This document shows positions 14,901-26,900 of a DNA stretch of 64,000 bases, in pieces. A program made the translations under genes and the position numbers. The notes below the pieces were generated by a model. The model ran no database searches, was not told the DNA's origin, and saw nothing but the letters and a program-made list of their open reading frames with translations. The DNA lies in NCBI RefSeq assembly GCF_000003815.2, contig NC_049979.1:11821381-11885380 (forward strand), written 5' to 3'. The stretch is from Branchiostoma floridae. Lineage: Eukaryota > Chordata > Leptocardii > Amphioxiformes > Branchiostomatidae. Position 1 is the stretch's first letter, and each line of letters opens with the position of its first letter.

Positions 14901-17900
14901 CTTGACATCTGCGGCAGACTTCACAGTGCTGGGGAAACCTTACACCATGTCTTGTCTGGCCTTTGGCTGATGGGCAGGGTTTGGTTCCTCCCTGTGGGCC
15001 TGCAACCACTCAAGATAGCACAGCTTTTCTTTACTCAGATAAAGTGTCGGGTTTTCTTGGAGAATTTCAATGCAAATAGTCTAAACTAAGTACAAATCTT
15101 ATCAGCATTTGACAAGACTGATAACACTTCCCTCCAGGTATTATAAATCTAAGCCTTGGGTTTTTTCTAGGAACTCAGAAGCTTGCACTGACCTTCTTAT
15201 TAACTTTGGCGGGACTATGCATATGCATAACTAGGCTCGTTGGTAAAGGTTAGATACACACATCTGTCCAGGCTTGCAGGCTAGCAACTCCATCCGTATA
15301 GCTGCAAGTAAGTATATTGTCCAAACCCTCTAACAAAACACCAAGGATATCTTGCTGTCTTTTTGCAATGCTAGGTATCAAAGCGACCAAATGACACAAC
15401 TCACCTTATCTTGCTGTTTGAGGAATTTCAGTCTCTGTTCCTTTGCGACCAACATTTGCTGCTGACTCTCGATCTGCTGCTGCTGCCTGGTGGCCATCTC
15501 CTGCAGGTCTGCCAAGGTCAGGTCCAGCCCAGGAGGCAGCTAAAGGGCAGAGAATGGTCAGGTCAGCATTCAATAGTCAATGTACATGTACACATACAGG
15601 GCAGAGAATGGTCAAGTCAGCATCCCATACAGTCAATGTACATGTACACATACAGGGCAGAGAATGGTCAAGTCAGCATCCCATACAGTCAATGTACATG
15701 TACACATACAGGGCAGAGAATGGTCAAGTCAGCATCCCATACAGTCAATGTACATGTACACATACAGGGCAGAGAATGGTCAAGTCAGCATCCAATACAG
15801 TCAATGTACATGTACACATATACCATAGGGCAGAGAAAGGTCAAGTCAGCATCCAATACAGCCAATGTATATGCACACATACAGGGCAGAGAATAGTCAT
15901 GCCAGCATCCAATACAATGTACATGTATCATACAACACTCAGAAGGGATAGGTCCTCAGCCATACCAAGTTATTTACTTGGTTCTTGCATAATGTAAAGT
16001 CCGCATTGGATCATACCTACATTTTTTACTTACTGTACATGTACAGGTTCTAGTACAGCTCTCAAATGGGACAGGCCATATGCATAAGGCCACGCCAATT
16101 TCTTTACTAACTTCTTTCTATGATAGCTTCAATCAAGTGGGCATTCCAGAGAGGCACGACTGTTCAGACAGAAATTACTTAATAGTTGATGATCTACAAG
16201 GCCTTTCAACAATCAAAGATCTTTCAAAGCTGTCAGTGACCAATGATTTTGAGTTGCACACAGGTTATTCTAAATTGGCCCTCAGACATGTTCAATAAGA
16301 ATATACTGTAGTAATATAAGCACTGCCCTAAACGGATATGCCAAAACACACTGGCCTTAACAGGACAATCCTAAAGTCAACATGCTATGTAACCTCTGAG
16401 AACCTTTTGCCTTAACCATATCACTCAGTGTACTTCGGTCAAGGTGACCACCACACAAGGAAACACCACAGCCAAGTCAGCAAGACATGTACAACCTTTA
16501 TATAACAGGCAGGACACAAGCTCAGCATACTGGCAGTTATAAAATCAACATGTTATGGAAATGGATATGAGTCTTGAATCTCTTGATCCTTTTTTAGCTG
16601 GAGGAAAGCTATTTTCCCACAGGGACATTATGTAACAGGGATAAGCTTATAGCCTTTTCTATAGACCAGCACCAGAAGCTTTAAACACAGCACACCAAAA
16701 CAAAACAAAAAAAAATGCTTATCAAAGTTTGCTTTCCATAATATTTTCTACCATCTTTATTTCTAGCAGATTTTGTTGGTTTCCGTATTTTGGACTTTCA
16801 GACCACAGATAAAAGGAAGTTCATGTTAATCAACGGTTTCCTGTCAATCCAAAAAATGTAAAGAATAAAATGTTTCGTTTTTAAAAGTTTGCATCTTTTC
16901 TGTCCAAACTGACCACTAGTACATAGACACTGAAGGATGGTGAGGGGAATATGAGGGGTAATATTATGATTGGAAAGTTTATCTATTTATTCATTCCTTT
17001 GGCTAAAAATACAGGGAGCAATGGTTGACAAGGAATTTTACCAGGAAAAAAAGCAATTAGAATTCCAAGAAAGAAAAATTATCATTAAGCCCTGTAGATG
17101 TACTTTCACATAGCCTCTCCCTGGTCTGACCTGGAGGAGTATAACTATAAGCCTGATAGAGATTAACGGAACTGTCAACTGAAGAACCAACATTCCACCA
17201 CTGTCAGAGGATAGGTGAACAGGAAGGCACTGATCCCTAACATCTGTGGAAACATAGCAGTTGCTCAAGATCATCTGCTAAAATGTAACTAGTAACTGTC
17301 CTTTCTCAGTTATCATGGTACTGGCAAGGACAGATTTCAGTATAATTCAGTTATGATACTTTTGATGACAAACAGCTACTGGATACAGTTAGCTGCTTAC
17401 TGCTGCTGCTACTTGCACAGTAGATAGATAAAAATAACATTACTTTCCTTAGAGTATCCTTACTAATGTAGCAGGAACAGATATCTTAGCCTGGAGCTCA
17501 CTGTCCTGATAGGTCATGGCCAAGGTCAAGTTCAGTATGACCTCAGCAGCTGAGCCAGCATGTAGTTTTCTCCCCAGGGTATGACTGACCTTGGCATGAT
17601 AAAAGGAACATGGTAGAACACAACAGAGTACCTTCCAAAATTCCAACATTGTAAGAATACTCCCCAGGGCTTGGTAAAGATAGACATCTGGTTGAAGTAA
17701 CAGGTACTAGGTGGAAGGAATGGTGTAGCTTTAACTACATGTACATGTCTCAGACCTTCCGAAATGTGCAAGATATACAAGCTACATCATGTAAAACTGA
17801 TCTATTCCTCAACAGAACAAACCTGAGGAAGGACCCACCAGATCACATGCCCTGAGCTAGACCCTGGACTTGATGATCACTTCCAGTCATGACACAACTG

Positions 17901-20900
17901 TCAGGTCCTACCTGACCATATGGTCATGACCTCTAACTCAAGGTCAGAGTTGCCAACCTCACAACTGTGTTCTAATGGACAGGAATGTGCAGGGAGGCCT
18001 GCCCCTTTATGTTTGACGAGCACTCTTCCGGCCAACGCAAACTGACAACGACTGGGCGGGCATTTGAAGTCCAAGGCTTAGACATTACATATCAACAAGA
18101 AAACTATTGCTAATGCAAACTTCATGCATGACACAATAAATGGCTTGCTAAGGTTGGAAAGATCTTGTAAAGCAGGCTTAAACTGACTGTAGAGTATGTG
18201 TAAAGTCCTAGACACTAAGCACACATGTGCACACACTGTTGGACTGGGTTGGAGGTCAAGGGGATAATGCCCAATTTATCAATTAATCTTGATAGAATGA
18301 AAACACAAATTGGTGGAAAGTTGTTAAAGCTATCCGTCTTTTTACTCTGCTTTAAGTTTAAGATAAACTGAAAAAATCAAATGAAGCATGCATGTGATAT
18401 TCTCACATTTCATTTCATTTCTTCTGCACTCTACTGTCACCCATAAGTTGATTGATATGGACTTGAACAAGTCCAAATCGTGGGGGGCAGTCATTTCATC
18501 TTTCTAGAACCACCTGTTATTAATCTGGTGTTAAATTAAACTTAAGGTTTGTAGTTAAATCATTACAGGCAGCCTTCTAACTTAAGTCTCCTGGCTAACC
18601 AACCAGGCGAAGGTCAACACTGAACCTCACATACGCCCCCCAAACCTAGCCAAGATTATAACCAGATGTACGTCTGACCTGAATTCACCCCTTATATAGT
18701 AAAATGACCACATGTGAAGAGGTCTCTGAAGTTTAACTTACAACAAAGCTAAAATCAATATAACCTACAGTGTTTCTGCTGAAGTTTGTGGTTAGAATAT
18801 AGTTATGTGATCACAGGTAAATGTAATTCACTTCTTTAATTGTTCCACCATCAGTTGAGAAAATAAATCACATCATTCCTTTTTAAGTCTTTTGGTATAC
18901 TCTTTTGTAAAAGACATATAAATGATATGATATGATACAATAGGATATCTATACCACATTATCAACCTGAGGAAACTTTTCCACACATTTAAAAAAAGAA
19001 TATGTAGCAACTAGAGTTCGGCGACCTCATACCTCCATGAAAATTTAGAGCTTTCGTAAATTTCATTCAATTGACCAACACATTAACATAATTTATGCAT
19101 GGTGTTGTGCATCATTGACTAACGTACACATGTCACAATCATAAAATTCCCATTATTGATCATAAAGCGGTTTTATATTTTTACATAAATTATGCAAATA
19201 AGTTCCTCATTACCATATTCGGTATCTGCTTATATTCCACCTATCATAATAAACATGTGTTACATGTATTGAGGTCCAGTTATTGAAAACAATGGAACTA
19301 TACAATTTCCTCATTAATTATGCAAATTAAGTCTCATTTGCATAACATGCATATCATTATGAACATCTTTGCCCAAGCTACCTGCATGCCTAAAATGATG
19401 CCAATCCGTCGTTCCTTTCTGCAGTTATCCTCTTTGAAGTGTCTTGACAAAAATGCCCCTGCAGTTCCACAATTAAATGTTAGGGGGCTAAAACTTGCCC
19501 CAATTTGTCATGGCACTAAAAGCTATCTACCACCTAAATGTCAAGACCATAGCATGTCTGAAACAAGAGATACATTGAAAAAACTGCTACGATAGAATAT
19601 TCTCATTAATTATGCAAATGTATTCCTATTTTGCATAATTAGTATCTTATCGTGTACAACATTGTCTAAGGTACCTACATACCAAAAATCATGAAAATCC
19701 GTTGTTCCCTTCTTGAGTTATCCTCTTCAGAAGTTTTTGACAAAAATGCCCCTGCTATCCCAAAACTAGACGCTAGGGGGGCCAAACTTATGTCATTTCT
19801 TCCTGAGCACAAGAGCTATCTAACACTCAAAAATCGTGACCATAGCATGTTCAAAACACCGAGATAGCAAAACCGAAAGTTGCGCTGCAGTACCAAGGGG
19901 AGCCGCTAGGGGGCCCAAAATCTAATCATTTCCAGCTTTCATCACACACTACCAACACACCAAGTATGATACCAATCCACTCAGCCGTTCTTGAGTTATC
20001 TTGTTTACACACACACACACAAACACACAGACAGACACACAAACGCGGGGTAAAATATAACCTCCATGACATTTCATGGAGGTAACTACAGTCAAAACTG
20101 GCCAAGAAGGCCGATAATATCTGCTATATGTGGTTAGGTAGTCGGGACAGGATTCTTGATGCTTGTGTTAAAGGGAAAATGATATAAGGGACTACCAAAA
20201 AGGGGTGGTCAACAGGAATAAGTGGTCACTTGTTCAGGTTTGACTGTATGTGTTGAAACGGCCTGACAGCCTGCTTCATGTCAACTGGGATATGTAACAC
20301 CATCTCTGATATAAGGGACCTTCTCTGTTGACATTTGATCGTATGATAGCTGCTGCAGTGATAACACTGACAAGAGGTGATGCCAAGCTAATTTCTAATT
20401 TCAATGGCAGATTCCAACAAGAAGCCAGTGTCAGCTTTGAGTAGAAAATCTCTCAAAGATCCTAGGATTTGAATCTGAATTTTGCCAAATTCAACATCTT
20501 CTGCCAAAATAAAAAAAGTCATGAAAATCCATTCACAAAATTTTGTCTTACCCTTCCCTCCAGCCTACTGACACTTGTGAAAAGTGAACCTCCTTGGCAC
20601 AGGTAAGAAGCCAAGGCTTATGTAACAGCATTTAGGAGTGAGTCCTTGTCACTACGGCCAGTTTTCAGTTACCCAAAACTGTTATAGTCCTGAAGCTGAC
20701 ATGGCACAAATGGCCCCAAGAACTTTTACCCTGCACAAAACTATTTCGTTAACGTCACAACGGATAGTCCAGATCTGTTTGTGCCAAAAGGCAGGAAAGA
20801 CATAGGCGACCAGGAATGGGGGGAATGCCAAGAATCAGCTGCTCGATGATAAGCTTTCTTAACACCCACACTGAAAACCATGGAGACACAAAGAAAGAGG

Positions 20901-23900
20901 TACATAAAGGAACATAATCCTTTCAAAACTTGTCATTAAACACATTTTCAGGAAAGGTTTCATGAGGAAGCATCACACAGCTGGAGATTATTCTCTTTAA
21001 ATGTAAGAAGCTTTGTAAAAATATACCTGATGCAAGACTATCACTGAGAGCTTCCAATACCTCTTTTAACATTCCTGTATCAAAGAATTCCGGACTGTAA
21101 ATGAAGTATGGGACTCACATTGTGCACAGGACAATAGTGTGGATGCCAGGCCAGACAAGCAACACGGATTATAGCTGAACTACAGGCTGTAACATTGGTG
21201 TACTAACTAGTATCATATGACAACCTTATCTATCAACTGTTGGCCAGAGACTTTCCTTTAATAGCAGGGAATGCCTTTGACTGTGAGCTTGCCCTGTCTT
21301 TGGGCTTTTGAAGACCACATCTGGAACTCTCTATCCACCGACAAGGTCGACAAGGTTGGCGTAAAATTCAATTACAGCAGGCAGCAGAGCAGCAACAGTC
21401 TGAAGGAAAATTCACTAATAAGTGTAATTGCATGTGATACCAAGCTCAAAAGTCATCAATGGCCAATGTCGGCTGTCAAAAACCCATTATAGCATATAGC
21501 AATTAGACTCAAGTTTCAAAATCTAAGAACAAAGCTTATCAGTATTTGATATAGAACAACCATGACTTTGTGTACTTTATGATTACCATGTATACCATAT
21601 ATATTTTTGATTGGTTCTCTATTATCTCTAATAAAGTGCTTTATGAAGAGTTTTGTTTGCAACCTTGTTTCACAGATGGAATGGCCCTTGCAGGAATTTC
21701 TAATGCACAACAAAATAAACTTCAAGCAGATGTTGCAGTGGACAAATCTACAGCTTACAGGCTTTTTCTGACAGTCATCTTTGAAAGACTTCAGAACATC
21801 TGCTTGGGGATTATGTCAAAAGAACCACTTATCCACATAAGGAGCCATGGAAAAACTTTATCACCTTGGAAAATCATTAGATCGTCAGATTAATCTGGAA
21901 CTGAAAGGAAAGGAGAGTTTGGAATACAGCCCAAGGAACGCCCGCCCCCCAGAGAAGAACTGGAATGCACAACAAATGCTTTATCAGCACACTGCTGAGT
22001 TGATACAGTCTAAATTCACAGTAAGGCCCAATCTATACACAGTTTTTACCGATATCGGTGGATGTGTCGGGAGGGATCTGGAACGCTGGCCGCGGGACAC
22101 CCGTGGCGCTTGCAGTCATAAACAGCTATATAGCCTAATAAGCCCGCGTTGTATGCTAATGAGCCTTCCCGAAGTCGGGACACATCTACACGCGCGCGGA
22201 AGCTGTCGGGGACCCCTGCTAAGCTATCGGGGACCCCTGCTAAGCTTTCGTACGAATGGTCCGGACCTTTCGGGAGAAATTTTCCCGATATCGTAATGGC
22301 GATATAGCAGTTCCATCTAGACGATGAAAAAAAGCTGTCGGCGAATGGTTGTAGGCTCGCCGATATCGGGAAAAACTGTGTGTAGATCGTGCCTAACTTG
22401 GCACACAGACTGAAGTTTGCTACATGTCTTCTATGATTTGTAGGTCAGCAAATGATGGCTACAGGAGAAGACAGACACATGAGAAGACAACTGAGCACAT
22501 GTAATCAAAATCTAAATGTCTAAATCAATGAATGACTCCAAAACATGAAATCTGAACTGTCTTATCGATATTTTGGCACAGTTGTGTAACCATTAAGGCA
22601 ATTCTGGTTAAGTGACTATGCCGCATGACGTTATTAAAAGTTGAAATATAATTGCTATGAACTAATATCTAAGACATCTAACAAATGTGTCATTGACATT
22701 TCAAAAGCATGATGAAGTTCATCTTCAAACACTGCTTTAGGTCCTAAGTAATGAGCTTCTGAGGCACACTCCAAGACAGAACCTGACAACAGGAATCTCC
22801 TATTCCTAACTGCTGCAGCATCTCTGATTACAGCTCTGTCTAGCATCAATCATCCTGTTCACATCACTTAGGATATCAAAAGGGAAAATTCCTACAGACT
22901 CCATGATAGACACTCACTGGACTCTGGTCCATTTGGGACACAGCAGGACAGGGAGCTCCTGCTAATGAAAACCTTTAGCTGGGAGGAAGAAGACATTTTG
23001 TTTTGTCCTTCAGCAGCCTGTGTCATAGTTTCGCCAGTGATCTTTCATATACCAAACATATGCACATGATTTAATTATCAAAAAGAACATTCCAACAGAC
23101 CATGTAGTAGTCACTCTCTAACTTAGGCCCACTTTACATTACGCTTTTCGCGTTAGCGGTAAATTTCCCGTTATCGGGACGCCGCTATCGGCACCTCTTT
23201 AGACACACCGCCCGGAAATCTGACAGGACACCCGCGGCGCGCGGTGGAATGTAAAATCTTGGTGAAAGTCTACCCGCATGACCCGTAAAGATGGGAGTTC
23301 TTTTTAGCTGCACGTTGTTATATTGAACAAACGTTAATTTTTTGTTTGCGTACCGCTACCAAGTGATTGAAAATTCAAATACGTGACTTGCATGAGAAAT
23401 ACAAGTCCCCGACTACGTTGTTGTTTCGCTGACACTTCCGGTAACTTCGACCACAAAATTTTCGATAAAAAAGCACTTAAAAACCCTTTCAAAGCGAACT
23501 GTTTGATAGAAGATCCCTTTCTTTCAGTGATGACCTGCTAAATCATGGCTACGTACTGAAATAACCGTGAATATACGCACAATTCCTGCAGGTATAATAA
23601 CTACCTCGTACGTAAAAACTCAAGCTGCCAGCAGTTCATGTGGCGGGAATTTCCCCACCAATGTCATAGCAACGGCCACCACTGTCATAGCAACGGCCAA
23701 TCGGAGACGCGTAATGGGATTACTTTATACAAAATTTGCAGAGATAGCGGCTTCTGGTTTCGGTACAACGTAACGATGTATTGCAGGAGAAAATATTCGG
23801 AATCGAACTTGTATATTTTTTTACAGGTCTTCCACGAAAATTGTGCAAAAGTAGGTCGTCCAAAAATGTGAGAATGAGACTATTTTTCGCTGACATCCCG

Positions 23901-26900
23901 CCTGCTTTGAAGGTTGACTGCAGACCCGATTGACGTAAGAGCCTGTGTAGGTGGCCATTACGGAAAAGGCAGGCCGTGAATACTATTTTTTCTGCGTAGT
24001 TCGGGTTGATTTTTGGGTTGACATTCATTCTTCTAGTATATAAAAAAGTAACTATCAGTATCGGGAGACTGTTTTCTTATCGCTGTATTCTTACCCAGCG
24101 TTATGAACATGATCGCTGCTGGCAATTTTCCTCCAATGTTTTGCAAACCTGTACTCACCATTTTCGCGCCATATGCTAATAAGCGCGCGCTTTATGCTAA
24201 ACGTCTAAACCCTGACTCCCGCTAACGCGAGCCCGACGTGTTCTCTTTATACGCAGTTTGGCGTTGACGGGGACTCCCGCTGAGCCTACGGCCGTACGCT
24301 TCGGAGTGGACGGGAGAAAATTTGGCGTTAGCGGGACTACGTTAACGGGAACTCTCTTTACACGGGGCTCCCGCTAACGCAGCCCCGCTAACGCCAGTCC
24401 CGCTAACGCGAGAAACGTAATGTAAAGTGGGCCTTAGTCCAGGTCATTGCTCTTTAGCATACTAGAACATGTACACAGCATAAAAGTCTCACTAATATAT
24501 TGAGTATTGTAATCCTCCAGTCCCCAACATACTGGAAAATTCCAACAGACCAAGTGATGGGCACTCTCAGATGAAAACCGTTTACAGATACAGATGTAAG
24601 ACAGACCTTACTTTTTTCTCTCTCAATCTCAAGGTGTGCAGTTTGTACGTTCGATGGCTTTTGGAACTCCTAACCATTGTGTGACTCCTGTAATTTGCAT
24701 CCTTATTTTCTGCAGATGAGCAACAGATCTCTCCCCAGACTGATGCTTCCATGGACCAGACCAGGATTAATCCCACAGAGTGTTGATTTTGGGAAATCCA
24801 ATTAAAAGCCTATTAAATCTGCATTCAGATGTGGATGGGTTTCTTGATAAGGTGCTTGCTGTCTCCAGTTAGGCAACACAAATTCATTTCCTTGGTTTAC
24901 AGACATTTTATGGCAAAGTCTAGAATGAGGTTAGGAACAGGACAACACCAGAAGGGCAGGGGTGACCCTGTGGGCTAGGAGACATTGCAGGCTCATCTTT
25001 GTCCCATAACTCAAAGTCAATGACAATGAAAATGTTGGGCCAGAAGGAAAACTTGCATCTAACTCTATTAACGGTCGCTACATACATGTACAAACTTTCC
25101 CTTCAGTCTACATTTTCTACTTTGAAACATTTTGTCTTTTAATCCATGGACCAATAAATCAAAACTGTTGTGGCCTTAAGGATGGATGTGAGAAATTAAA
25201 TCCTTTCTGGTACCTCACAGAGCCAGACAGTGAGCAGTACTAACATGACTCACTGTTATTTCTAGATATCTCTTGGGTACACACTAGTCACTACACAACA
25301 CAACACAACACAAGTGAAGGGATTTGATTATGCTTCACTATTGAGCATACAGAACAACTGCCTCTGAAGAGATAATCCAATTTAGAAATTTAGGTCATAA
25401 GAATTGGGTGATGAGATAAAGGCTCCAGCTCTACTGGGTCATCATACATTACTAGATGATGTAATGTTTCAGCTATCCATGCCTCCTTTAGGGTGAGTGC
25501 AACAGTGCCAAAACTTCAAACAGGAATTCCAGGTCACCTTGCCAACACCAGCGGCCACCTGGCAACTACAGGTCCTGCCTGGATCCAACACATGTACAAA
25601 TGTTACCAATTTCCTCTCACATTTTGGCCACTCTCAATTTGTACACACACACTGGTAGTAATGTCTTTAAACGTTCCCCTTTCAAGCCTGATTACTGCCA
25701 GGCTAACTGGGGCTCTGGGGTTGATCCTCCCAACCTGGGGAACAGTTAGCCCCTTTGACATTGACCAGGAATGGCACCAACGGAAAATCTGAGAATTCCT
25801 CTGAGAAAAACAGGAAGAGATTTTGGAACTCTTACACAAGCTTGGAATGGAACTTCAAAGTGGGAACCTCAGCCGAAACTGCGCACTTGACAGCCTAGGA
25901 CAATTTGCAAGAACTCGAGACAGTGAGCAAGTGTTTACTTGAAAAGCATCCTGGACAGCCGGGTATTTGTGGTACAAAGCTTGACACATGTTAACAACAC
26001 ACTACTGGTTCTACCTCAAAACTACCAACAAGGAAAGGAGGGATCCACCTGATAAACATTGCCCAACATCAAAATAAGACAGATAGCTTTGATGACTGCT
26101 TGAAGTCCTGAAGCGTGCCAATGTTCCACCTATCAAAGGATCTGTGGGGCAAGATTTATATTTTCTGTGTCCAGAAGTTTGAAAAGGAGCTAAACAAATC
26201 CCAGCTGGCCAGCCCACCAGGGGCCCAGATGGAGGGAGGACGACCACACTACATCAGCACCTAATTTTAACAGACTTATGGCCCACATAAATTGCCCGCC
26301 TAGGAGAAAAGGTTTCCCTCCTCTTTACTCATTAATTGGCAGCATCAATAAGCCTGGTACTGGCATGTCCTGGGGTTTCCCTGGAGTGAATAAACAAACT
26401 TTCATCCATCCAGATTCAACATACTGGGGGCAACCGTAAAAATGACAACAGTTGTTGTCTGAAGACTGCATTTTCCAGTCAAGTGAAAACAAACTATCCT
26501 CGAAAACTACTAGACGATGCCCTAAATAAAATACCAGTGGGCCATACTGCAGGAAGCTATACAAAAGTAGAGCACCACTTGAAGAGGCACAAGTGGAGTC
26601 AAGGAATAACACCGGGTTTTGCTACTCTCTACCACACAAACTATGCTATGAGAACAACTTGCCAGCTGAGTTTGGCCGCCATAGGGTAACATTTGCCTTG
26701 CAGTTAGGGGACATCAAACCCTTCCTGCAGACTGAGTGTCCTGGGCACCTATTCACTCTATATTTGCCAAATTCTACTATCCATAAACCCATAGGAAGGC
26801 CCGGTGAGAGGCCAGGTTTTTACCTCGATGTACATCTCCAGCATAAAGTTGACATACTGGAGTGCGCTGATGGCTTGCTCATCCTTCTGCCTCCGCCCCA

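Noticed and set aside
15411-15997. Long plus-strand open frames with repeated [10 protein letters not shown] / [11 protein letters not shown] peptides
   Set aside because: They are translations of the 56-bp minisatellite and the antisense of an ASPP exon; periodicity explains the open frame.
20007-20040. CRISPR-like or satellite array at the CA/CAGA repeats
   Set aside because: A simple microsatellite inside an interspersed repeat; no spacer structure.
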